DNA from: an uncultured Fretibacterium sp.
GTDB lineage: Bacteria > Synergistota > Synergistia > Synergistales > Aminobacteriaceae
NCBI GenBank assembly: GCA_937892105.1
Contig: CALAUZ010000272.1
Coordinates: 1 to 13,126 of the forward strand
Length of the DNA: 13,126 nt
Direction: 5' to 3'
Below, in pieces: positions 7,302 through 13,126 of this stretch. The position numbers and the translations under genes are program-made. Under the pieces are notes generated by a model, which did no database searches, was not told the DNA's origin, and saw only the letters and a list, made by a program, of their open reading frames with translations. How positions within the stretch are numbered: position 1 is the first letter of the stretch; each line of letters opens with the position of its first letter.

Positions 7302-8912
7302 ATGAAAGATGAATACAAGAGTTCAACAGTTTACCAGATATACATCAAGTCATTCTGCGACTCCAACGGCGACGGTATAGGCGACATCAACGGCATACGC
7401 TCAAAGCTGCCTTACATAAAGTCGCTTGGTGTCAAATACATCTGGGTAACTCCCTTCTTTTGCTCACCAATGGCGGATAACGGCTATGATGTCTCGGATT
7501 ACCGCAACATTAACCCGATGTTCGGAACAATGCAGGACTGTGAAGCAATGATAGCTGAGGCTGACGCTATGGGAATGGGCTTCATGTTCGACATGGTGTT
7601 CAACCATACTTCGGACGAGCATGAATGGTTCAAGAAAGCACTTTCCGGCGACCCAGAATACATGGACTACTATATCTTCAGGGATAAGCCTACGGAATGG
7701 ACATCGGTATTCGGCGGTTCAGCATGGAAGTACGTCCCATCGCTGGGAAAATGGTATCTTCATATTTTTGACCCCAAGCAGCCAGATTTGAACTGGGATA
7801 ACCCCAAAGTCCGAGAAGAATTAAAGGACGTTGTTCGTTTCTGGAAGGGAAAAGGCGTAAAGGGATTTCGTTTTGACGTTCTCAACCTCGTATCGAAGCC
7901 CGCAAAACTTGAGACATTACCGGCAGGAGGAGCAGGAACATTCTGCAAGGACGGGCCGCATATTCACGAGTATATACAGGAGCTTGCGAATGATGCAGGG
8001 ATAACGGACATGATTACGGTGGGCGAAATGTCGTCAACAACCCTTGAACAGTGTATACAGTATTCCAACCCTTCAGGCTCTGAACTTTCTATGTGCTTCA
8101 ACTTCCATCATCTGAAAGTCGATTACAAGGACGGCGGCAAATGGACGCTAATGCCCCCAGACCTTCACGAACTGAGACGGATATTCAGTACGTGGCAGGA
8201 GGGAATGTCAAAGGCTGGAAGCTGGCAGGCGTTATTCTGGTGCAACCACGACCAGCCCAGAATAGTCTCGCGTTTTGGGGACGAGGGGCAGTACTGGAAG
8301 GAGTCGGCGAAAATGCTTGCAACGTTCATTCACCTTCTGAGAGGGACACCATACATCTATCAGGGTGAGGAACTCGGAATGACGAACGCGCATTTCACTG
8401 ACATATCGCAATATCAAGATGTAGAGTCGCTGAACTATTACGGGATTATGAGGGACAATGGAACTTCTGAGGCTGATGCTCTGGCGGTTCTTGGTGCGAA
8501 ATCGCGTGACAATGGACGCACTCCAATGCAGTGGACGGCGGGGCATGAGGCAGGGTTCACGGAGGGCAAATCATGGCTTGGCATTCCGGCGAACTACGCA
8601 ACAATCAACGCAGAGGCAGAAGATGATGATCCAAACTCAATCCTCAACTACTACAGGCAACTGGTACAGCTCAGGAAGGATTACCCCGTTATTGCGGAAG
8701 GTGAAGTGAAGTTCCTCGACACTGGGAATGATAACGTTATCGGTTATGAGCGCAGACTGGGTGATACGAGGCTTGTGGTTCTCTGCAACTTTAGCGGGAA
8801 TGACGAGAAAGTTGCGGGGGTTGACGTTAAAGGCAAAGTGCTTGTCGGGAACTACTCAGGCTCCCATAAAATGATGAAGCCTTATGAGACACTCGCTATT
8901 ATTGAAGGTTGA
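7302..8912 (+). CDS. treC: Trehalose-6-phosphate hydrolase (alpha,alpha-phosphotrehalase, GH13)
   Basis: This cytoplasmic enzyme of 536 residues splits trehalose 6-phosphate into glucose and glucose 6-phosphate. The start, MKDEYKSSTVYQIYIKSFCDSN, and the calcium-loop-like DSNGDGIGDI are typical of the oligo-1,6-glucosidase/TreC group of GH13. Catalytic residues are intact: nucleophile D192 in GFRFDVLN, acid/base E242 in VGEMSS, and D317 in CNHDQPR. Region I is DMVFNH at 97-102. RTPMQW follows about 170 residues further on, and the protein ends in a beta-rich C-terminal domain. Length fits TreC (about 540-560). GGAG, just before the permease stop codon, lies 8 nt from the ATG, and the genes are only 5 nt apart, so they form one operon with the permease. 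Specificity for the phosphorylated sugar is inferred from that pairing. Confidence 0.92.
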   Translation: MKDEYKSSTVYQIYIKSFCDSNGDGIGDINGIRSKLPYIKSLGVKYIWVTPFFCSPMADNGYDVSDYRNINPMFGTMQDCEAMIAEADAMGMGFMFDMVFNHTSDEHEWFKKALSGDPEYMDYYIFRDKPTEWTSVFGGSAWKYVPSLGKWYLHIFDPKQPDLNWDNPKVREELKDVVRFWKGKGVKGFRFDVLNLVSKPAKLETLPAGGAGTFCKDGPHIHEYIQELANDAGITDMITVGEMSSTTLEQCIQYSNPSGSELSMCFNFHHLKVDYKDGGKWTLMPPDLHELRRIFSTWQEGMSKAGSWQALFWCNHDQPRIVSRFGDEGQYWKESAKMLATFIHLLRGTPYIYQGEELGMTNAHFTDISQYQDVESLNYYGIMRDNGTSEADALAVLGAKSRDNGRTPMQWTAGHEAGFTEGKSWLGIPANYATINAEAEDDDPNSILNYYRQLVQLRKDYPVIAEGEVKFLDTGNDNVIGYERRLGDTRLVVLCNFSGNDEKVAGVDVKGKVLVGNYSGSHKMMKPYETLAIIEG

Positions 8913-8930
8913 TTGACACGGCATGACAAA

Positions 8931-8967
8931 GGGGCGTTCCTGTGAGTTTGTGGGGACGCTCTTTTTT
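8931..8967 (+). terminator. Rho-independent terminator of the trehalose operon
   Basis: Arms 8931-8940 (GGGGCGTTCC) and 8953-8962 (GGGACGCTCT) pair over 10 bp as plus-strand RNA, with three G-U wobbles, around a 12-nt loop, followed by T at 8962-8967. It starts 18 nt after the treC stop. The wobble pairs show that it acts on the plus strand. Confidence 0.85.
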
Positions 8968-9025
8968 GTGTTCGTAGTACAATGTCCGATATGCCCCTTC
9001 TTGACGTTATTTTTTATGTATGAAT

Positions 9026-9226
9026 ATGAAAACGGAGAAGAGATTGTATTTCTCCCTGCTGACATTGGATAAAATGCTAGAAATATTGGATTTGGGGTAT
9101 AAAGAGCAACAAGAGTTTTTAGATAATATACTCGATGTGGTTAAGAACAGGAGGACTGTAAAATTGTGCTTATACACAGACGGACTTATTTTGGGCTCCT
9201 TGTATTTTTGTTTGTCTGCGTTGTAA
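9026..9226 (+). CDS. Possible small protein, unrecognised (doubtful)
   Basis: A 66-codon frame lies in the AT-rich gap between treC and pstS. It encodes a soluble, charged, probably helical N-terminal half (residues 1-45, with DLGYKEQQEFLDNILDVVKNRR) and a hydrophobic C-terminal end. No good Shine-Dalgarno precedes the ATG at 9026 or the in-frame one at 9020. The C-terminal part overlaps another frame (from 9166) that has a better start signal, so either may be the real one, or the two could be one older gene with a frameshift. I do not recognise a family. Confidence 0.3.
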   Translation: MKTEKRLYFSLLTLDKMLEILDLGYKEQQEFLDNILDVVKNRRTVKLCLYTDGLILGSLYFCLSAL

Positions 9227-9315
9227 CTGGGAAATATTTAGCAGCATATCTTATTTGTAGGGATCATCATCAGCTTACAATGCTGGATATATTTAAAAAT
9301 AGTATTAATCGCTAA
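9166..9315 (+). CDS. Possible small single-span membrane protein (GTG start)
   Basis: A 49-codon frame opens with GTG at 9166, 11 nt after a strong AGGAGG (9149-9154), and ends at TAA 9313-9315. The product is a short basic N-terminus (VLIHRR), one hydrophobic stretch (about residues 8-30, containing LLVFLFVCVV), and a polar tail ending in FKNSINR. That is a plausible small membrane protein with a positive-inside N-terminus. It overlaps the 9026-9226 frame by 61 nt in a different reading frame, so translational coupling or a frameshifted ancestor are both possible. No family is recognised. It lies in the same direction as, and 80 nt ahead of, pstS. Confidence 0.35.
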   Translation: MLIHRRTYFGLLVFLFVCVVTGKYLAAYLICRDHHQLTMLDIFKNSINR

Positions 9316-9319
9316 TTAA

Positions 9320-9343
9320 TTTTACGAACTCTTTTACTATAAT
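9320..9343 (+). promoter_or_regulatory. Candidate pst operon promoter with paired TTTTAC boxes
   Basis: A perfect TATAAT lies at 9338-9343, about 53 nt before the pstS start. The -35 region has no good TTGACA. Instead TTTTAC occurs twice, at 9320-9325 and 9332-9337, 12 bp start to start and partly overlapping the -10. A poor -35 covered by regularly spaced hexamers is how PhoB/PhoP-activated pst promoters look, but these boxes do not match either consensus closely. The -10 is seen directly; phosphate control is inference. Confidence 0.45.
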
Positions 9344-9395
9344 TAAAAATTAAATACAAATTTTATCTTGTCGGTAAAGGAAAATTACTATTCAC

Positions 9396-10223
9396 ATGAA
9401 AAAAATCTTGGCGTTATTATTTGTCCTCGTTTTCACAGCTTCGGCTGTATCAGCTGACCCACTCGACACGTTCAAGGACTTGTCAGGAACACTTGACATC
9501 GCAGGAGGAACAGCTCATATCCCCGTCATGACTCAGGAAGCACAGAACATAATGAGCGTTAATCCCAATATCCGCATCAGAGTCGCAGGAGGTGGCAGCG
9601 GAGTAGGAGTTAAGCAGGTCGGAGAGGGCTTAGCAGGAATTGGTAACACTGGCCGTCCCCTGAAAGCTAATGAAATCGAACAGTACGGGTTAAAAACTTT
9701 CCCGTTTGCAATTGACGGTGTAGCTTTAGCAGTGCACCCTGATAATCCCGTTAAGGCCCTCGCTACAGAGCAGGTACGGGGCATTTACTCAGGGAAAATA
9801 ACAGACTGGAAGGAACTTGGAGGCAATGAAGGGGCTATTAATATCTATGGCCGTGAGGACGGAAGCGGAACTCGTGAGACCTTTACCGATAAGTTATTCG
9901 GCAAAGGTGAGTTATCTCCGGCAGTAAACGTTGTAAACTCAAATGGTGCAATGAAAACGGCCATTGCTCAGGACAAACGCGCAATCGGTTATGTCGGTAT
10001 CGGACATCTTGACACGTCAATAACAGGTGTCGCAGTAGACGGGCATGTACCATCTCAGGAAAACGCTACTTCAGGTGAATATCCAGTAGTTCGCAATCTT
10101 TTCATGAACACTAAGGGAGAGCCTGCGGGATTAACAGCTGCTTTCATAGATTATATTTACAGTGAGGCAGGAGCAAAGATAATTGAAAAAAGCGGTTATA
10201 TTCCACTGAAAAGGGCAGAATGA
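9396..10223 (+). CDS. pstS: PstS, periplasmic phosphate-binding protein
   Basis: This 275-residue solute-binding protein of the high-affinity phosphate ABC importer has a signal peptide (MKKILALLFVLVFTASAVSA, cleavage after A20) with no lipobox cysteine, implying a soluble periplasmic protein. Phosphate-pocket motifs are present: GGGSGVG at 65-71 and EDGSGTRETF at 154-163, where the serine, threonine and arginine bind the anion. GIGNTGRPL and RAIGYVGIGHL also fit the PBP-like PstS fold. The Shine-Dalgarno is weak and far (AAAGGA about 14 nt upstream), but the signal peptide fixes the start. Its TGA overlaps the pstC ATG (ATGA). Other tetrahedral oxyanions are conceivable ligands, but the pstCA neighbours favour phosphate. 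Confidence 0.92.
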   Translation: MKKILALLFVLVFTASAVSADPLDTFKDLSGTLDIAGGTAHIPVMTQEAQNIMSVNPNIRIRVAGGGSGVGVKQVGEGLAGIGNTGRPLKANEIEQYGLKTFPFAIDGVALAVHPDNPVKALATEQVRGIYSGKITDWKELGGNEGAINIYGREDGSGTRETFTDKLFGKGELSPAVNVVNSNGAMKTAIAQDKRAIGYVGIGHLDTSITGVAVDGHVPSQENATSGEYPVVRNLFMNTKGEPAGLTAAFIDYIYSEAGAKIIEKSGYIPLKRAE

Positions 10224-11044
10224 GACCTGTAATTCTGAGGGCTTTTGCGGTCTTTACAGGTGCAGTGCTGGGGACTGTAACGGCCTTCATAATTTATTCA
10301 GGGATTGAGGCTCTGTTACAGGCTAAAAATCTCGCGTTATTAGGCTCAGTCTGGAACCCTGCTTCCGGAAAATTCGGAATCCTTACGATGATTCAGGCTT
10401 CAATATTGCTCGCGTTATCTGCTCTTGTCATAGGTTGGACGCTTTCACTGGGGTTATGCTGTCTGGTAAACGGACTTGCTCCGAGCTTTATTGCAAAAAC
10501 TTTAATGGCATTATTAAATCTTATGGCTACAATCCCAACTGTAGTATACGGCTTTGCTGCGGTATTCCTTCTCGTACCCGTTATACGAAATGCACTCGGA
10601 GGTACTGGCTTTTGCTGGCTGACTGCCGGAATGATTCTTGCGCTTCAGGGAGTTCCAGCAATGACATTAATCATGAACGGAGCAATGCGTTCACTCTCAA
10701 ACGAAAACAGACTTACCTCACAGGCGTTAGGTATGACAGGTACGCAGCATTTAAGCCGTGTCGTATTGCCACTATCGCACAAAGCAATGATTTCATCAGC
10801 AATAATAGGACTTGGCCGGGCAGCAGGCGATGCTCTTCTTCCTACTATGTTAGCGGGAAACGCAATAAGATTTGCACGTTCACCGCTTGACTCAATGAGA
10901 ACTCTGACCGCTCATATCTCGCTGGTATTATCATCAGACATTGGGGGCGGCGAACATCTCTCGCTATTGCTGTCAGGAGCATTGTTACTGACTTTTTGTG
11001 CAGTCGTCAGCTTGACCGCAAGGCATTTGTTCAAGAGTAAATAA
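10220..11044 (+). CDS. pstC: PstC, phosphate ABC transporter permease
   Basis: This 274-residue inner-membrane permease has about six membrane segments. The N-terminal part has the PstC-type VWNPASGKFGIL segment after the first helix. The cytoplasmic EAA-type coupling loop reads SQALGMTGTQHLSRVVLPLSHKAM, followed by IIGLGRAAGDALLPTMLAGN, the counterpart of the usual GLGRAIGET run with D in place of E. It is translationally coupled to pstS by a 4-bp overlap and pairs with PstA to form the channel. At 274 residues it is slightly short for the family but has no visible lesion. Confidence 0.88.
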   Translation: MRPVILRAFAVFTGAVLGTVTAFIIYSGIEALLQAKNLALLGSVWNPASGKFGILTMIQASILLALSALVIGWTLSLGLCCLVNGLAPSFIAKTLMALLNLMATIPTVVYGFAAVFLLVPVIRNALGGTGFCWLTAGMILALQGVPAMTLIMNGAMRSLSNENRLTSQALGMTGTQHLSRVVLPLSHKAMISSAIIGLGRAAGDALLPTMLAGNAIRFARSPLDSMRTLTAHISLVLSSDIGGGEHLSLLLSGALLLTFCAVVSLTARHLFKSK

Positions 11045-11046
11045 TC

Positions 11047-11925
11047 ATGAGGTTACGCGAAATTATATTATCATTTATAAGCTGGCTTTCTCTCGCTATT
11101 GTACTATTCAGCGTGTCATGTCTGGTTATATTTTTATTCATGAGGGGAGGAGCCGCAATCAATGCAAATTTACTTTTCGGAAATACCCCTGCATTTGACG
11201 CGATATTTGCTCTTCGTCCTGTCTGGAATGGAATATGGCCCGCTGTTGCCGGAAGCCTTTTATTATTACTCGTAACAATGATAATCGCGATAATTCCCGG
11301 AATTTGTTGCGGAGTGTATTTAGCGTGCTTTGCCTCATTTCGTGAACGTGAATATATAAGTTGCTGTGTAGATGTTTTAGCCGGTATTCCTTCAATAGTG
11401 ATGGGACTTTTCGGACTTGAGTTAATCATTATGCTGAGAAAAACTTTCCTGCCTCATGGTACTACGTGTTTATTATTAGCCGCAGTATGTCTCGCAATTC
11501 TCATTTTGCCAACTCTGATAGCTGCTGTACGTTTGTCAATCGAAGCTCTGCCCTCAAGATTAACAATTACTGCAAATGCTTTAGGTATGAGCCATTCACA
11601 TACTGTGAGAAATATATTAATACCTTCAGCAATGCCCGGAATTCTTGGAGGAGTAATATTATCTATGGGACGCGCAATGGAAGATACGGCAGTAATCATG
11701 CTGACGGGAGCTGTGGCTAACGCTGGGCTGCCAGCAGGATTGGGCGCAAAGTTCGAGGCTCTGCCCTTCAGGATTTATTACACGGCCGCACAGTATACCA
11801 GTCAGGAAGAATTGACGCGTGGTTTCGGAACCGCATTACTGTTATTATTATGCTCGTGGAGTTTAATTCTGATTTCTGGAATATTTCAGGCTCACATGAT
11901 GCACAAATGGGGAGGGGTTAAATAG
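11047..11925 (+). CDS. pstA: PstA, phosphate ABC transporter permease
   Basis: This 292-residue second permease of the phosphate importer has six or so membrane segments: the N-terminal helix SWLSLAIVLFSVSCLVIFLF, IWPAVAGSLLLLLVTMII, a DVLAGIPSIVMGLFGLE segment, and the C-terminal group. The coupling loop TANALGMSHSHTVRNILIPSAMPGI is followed by VILSMGRAMEDTAVIMLTG, characteristic of PstA. It begins 2 nt after pstC and ends 1 nt before the pstB ATG, so the operon is tight. The gene appears intact although its ATPase partner next door is broken. Confidence 0.88.
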   Translation: MRLREIILSFISWLSLAIVLFSVSCLVIFLFMRGGAAINANLLFGNTPAFDAIFALRPVWNGIWPAVAGSLLLLLVTMIIAIIPGICCGVYLACFASFREREYISCCVDVLAGIPSIVMGLFGLELIIMLRKTFLPHGTTCLLLAAVCLAILILPTLIAAVRLSIEALPSRLTITANALGMSHSHTVRNILIPSAMPGILGGVILSMGRAMEDTAVIMLTGAVANAGLPAGLGAKFEALPFRIYYTAAQYTSQEELTRGFGTALLLLLCSWSLILISGIFQAHMMHKWGGVK

Positions 11926-11926
11926 C

Positions 11927-12202
11927 ATGTTTTGTGCAGAGATTAATGATTTGCACGTATCTTTCAGTGGACGCGAGATACTTCACGTAATAAACATAAA
12001 CTTTCCTGATAATTCAATCAGCGTAATTCTCGGACGTTCAGGCTTCGGCAAATCTACTCTGTTACGTTCTATTAACAGGCTTAATGAGTGCTTTGACGGC
12101 TATGCAGGTTCAGGGACTGTAAGAGTTCGTGTGAATAACAATCTTGCCGTCTCCCATAAGGGTAGGGCTTTTTGCTACTCTCTTTCACGGAGAAGCATAT
12201 AA
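11927..12202 (+). pseudogene. pstB: PstB, phosphate ABC transporter ATPase, truncated and out of frame
   Basis: The frame starts with a good site (GGAGGGG 9 nt upstream), one base after pstA. Residues 1-66 are a normal PstB start: Walker A GRSGFGKST at 36-44, then LLRSINRLNECFDGY, the phosphate-importer version that follows Walker A. After about residue 70 (near 12135) the sequence turns into non-homologous codons and stops at 12200-12202, after 91 residues. PstB is normally about 240-260 residues. The Q-loop, LSGGQ signature, Walker B and H-loop are all missing, so this cannot be a working ATPase. A different frame at 12144-12170 reads ILPSPIRVGLF, weakly like the stretch just before the Q-loop, suggesting a frameshift followed by a deletion. 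PstS, PstC and PstA would then need an ATPase from elsewhere or are idle. Confidence 0.85.
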
Positions 12203-12317
12203 CAAACAGGAATTAATCACGTTAATAAAAGCCGGAGCATGTGAACCCGTTGCGTGGGACGGAAAAAAATTTGTCTATGCTGAACAATGGACTTTATCAC
12301 AAAAAACAAAATCATAA
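12135..12317 (+). pseudogene. Unidentified C-terminal coding remnant fused behind the broken pstB
   Basis: A frame open from just after a TGA at 12132-12134 to a TAA at 12315-12317 encodes 60 residues. The part from about 12180 looks like a genuine protein C-terminus: HGEAYNKQELITLIKAGACE, then PVAWDGKKFVYAEQW. It has no start codon with a ribosome site and overlaps the out-of-frame end of pstB. The simplest reading is that a deletion removed the rest of pstB and most of a following gene, leaving this tail; a lineage-specific PstB C-terminus is the alternative. I do not recognise the tail. Confidence 0.45.
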
Positions 12318-12332
12318 GGGGGAGTTTTCATA

Positions 12333-13020
12333 ATGAAAAAAATTTGTCTCAGCATTACTATTAGCCTTATGTCTCGTCTTGCCTGTCATGGCAGCGGACT
12401 CAAACCCAATAAGCATCTTCATCGCTTACACAGGAATTAAGCCGATACTCGAAGCCTTTACCCGTGATACAGGTATCAAAGTCGAATACCTCGAGATGTC
12501 ATCAGGTGAAGTCTTAACCCGCATAAAGGCAACAGGCAAAGCAGGTGCGGACGCGTGGTTCTGAGGCTGTCTTGACAGTTACGTAGCGGCAGCCTCAGAA
12601 GGTTTTCTGGAGCCTTATATCTCCCCTGAACGTGCAGTCTATGATCCAATATTCTATAACGAACAGGGACTATGGAGCGGAATATCTTTAGGTTCAGTCG
12701 TGTTAATGGGCAATACGGAAATCCTGGCTCAGAAGAATTTATCAATGCCTCAGAGCTGGGAAGACCTCACCAAATCCGAATACAAAGATGAAGTCTTAAT
12801 GGCTACTCCTGCGGTCAGTGGAACGTTCTATGCAATGGTCTCAGGAATTGTTCAGACTATGGGAGAAGCAGAAGGTTGGAAGAGGCTTGAAGCCATTGAC
12901 GCAAACGTACCCTATTATTCAAAGTGCGGTGCTGAACCTGCAAATAAAGTCAGTATGGATGAGGCAGCTGTTGCTGTAGCTCCGTTCGACACAGTACAGA
13001 GATTGCAGAGTGAGGGATAT
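12333..13020 (+). pseudogene. Ferric-iron-type ABC transporter substrate-binding protein, broken by frameshift, nonsense codon and IS insertion
   Basis: The start is clear: GGGGGAG lies 8 nt before the ATG at 12333. Three lesions follow. First, ATG is followed by A7 and reads out of frame at once; with six A it gives a normal signal peptide (MKKFVSALLLALCLVLPVMA). Second, at about residue 77, TGA (12562-12564) interrupts ADAWF-stop-GCLDSY where relatives have WFGGG, consistent with a GGA to TGA change. Third, at about residue 229 the homology ends at EGY and IS630-type sequence begins. Between them the protein is well preserved: TRDTGIKVEYLEMSSGEVLTRIKA near 43-66, LLEP-like FLEPYISP, LGSVVLMGN, and EPANKVSMDEAAVAVAPF. 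This is the FutA/AfuA/FbpA group of Fe3+ or phosphonate binding proteins, normally about 330-350 residues. No permease or ATPase partner is visible. Confidence 0.88.
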
Positions 13021-13126
13021 ACTCGCCACAGTTGAAAAGCTGTAAAAATGGCACTGTCAAAATCTGTGGAATTTTTAAGTGTATCTGCTGTAGTTTTTGC
13101 CAAAAATGTTCAATAGGATTAAGTTC
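13018..13126 (-). mobile_element. End of an IS630-family insertion sequence, running off the window
   Basis: Homology to the substrate-binding protein stops at the TATA at 13018-13021; IS630 and Tc1/mariner elements insert at TA, so the junction fits. The remainder to the window edge reads, on the minus strand, as the C-terminal end of an IS630 transposase. Only one end is in the window, so terminal inverted repeats and target duplication cannot be verified. Confidence 0.75.
13022..13126 (-). pseudogene. IS630-family transposase, C-terminal fragment
   Basis: From the right edge, the minus strand encodes ELNPIEHFWQKL, the hallmark of the IS630/DDE_3 superfamily, where the Glu in the PIE motif belongs to the catalytic triad. 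After FW the matching frame changes: ADTLKNSTDFDSAIFTAFQLW, in a different frame from about 13094, is the expected C-terminal continuation. One missing base in the GG at about 13099 would join the two as HFWAK. The copy is thus probably frameshifted. The frame passes the junction into the target gene without an obvious stop of its own. Confidence 0.7.

Noticed and set aside
10435..10890. Plus-strand 151-codon frame inside pstC
   Set aside because: It is out of frame with a well-supported permease, is rich in cysteine, serine and arginine without domain character, and is a shadow.
12135..12317. Calling the tail a standalone small gene
   Set aside because: No start codon with a ribosome site exists before the conserved-looking part, and the frame overlaps broken pstB; a remnant is more likely.
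12333..12345. Programmed -1 ribosomal frameshifting on the A AAA AAA heptamer
   Set aside because: The shift needed to enter the binding-protein frame is +1 (one base fewer), not -1, so a standard slippery heptamer would not restore it.
12562..12564. In-frame TGA followed by GGC TGT (would read U-G-C) as a selenocysteine site or TGA recoding
   Set aside because: Relatives have glycine here, no selenoprotein is known in this binding-protein family, treC and pstS end normally with TGA, and the gene carries two further lesions. A point nonsense mutation is simpler.

Overview
The window looks like a chromosomal segment of an anaerobic, probably host-associated bacterium. Lineage is tentative: the Bug-type solute-binding protein, tripartite tricarboxylate transporter and lipobox-free PstS would fit Synergistota or a Negativicutes-like Firmicute, but no marker gene is present to settle it. 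Every gene is a transport or catabolic gene, or a broken remnant of one. Shine-Dalgarno sites are mostly strong and genes within operons are tightly packed.

Left, minus strand (about 4444 to 83): an operon reading tctC, a DAACS-type Na+/dicarboxylate or acidic amino acid symporter, tctB, tctA. It starts at an extended -10 promoter and ends at a clear rho-independent terminator. tctC, tctB and tctA together encode a tripartite tricarboxylate (TTT) importer. tctA is broken by a 37-bp insertion with the signature of a replication template switch: a 15-bp direct repeat plus a 34-bp inverted repeat. Removing it restores a 503-residue protein exactly. Beyond the terminator the first 8 codons of another minus-strand gene run off the edge.

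Middle, plus strand (4466 to 8967): a bacterial-type poly(ADP-ribose) glycohydrolase (TIGR02452 family) with an intact GGG-x7-QEE signature. It is followed by a trehalose operon: a PTS EIIBCA permease that imports trehalose as trehalose 6-phosphate, and a GH13 phosphotrehalase that splits it into glucose and glucose 6-phosphate. A terminator closes this unit.

Right, plus strand (8968 to 13126): a 430-bp AT-rich gap with two overlapping small ORFs of doubtful status and a promoter, then pstS, pstC and pstA (all intact). pstB keeps only its first third, through Walker A, before it loses frame and joins an unrecognised 3' coding tail. Next is a ferric-iron-type ABC substrate-binding protein gene carrying three independent lesions: a one-base frameshift in an A7 run of the signal peptide, an in-frame TGA, and truncation by an IS630-family element whose transposase end (minus strand, ELNPIEHFW motif) forms the right edge. 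The segment after pstA is therefore a decaying region.

I found no CRISPR array, RNA gene, phage module or convincing new defence or biosynthetic system. The most informative observations are the template-switch lesion in tctA, the DAACS symporter embedded in a TTT operon, the PARG gene beside the trehalose genes, and the stepwise decay of the pstB/iron-transport segment.
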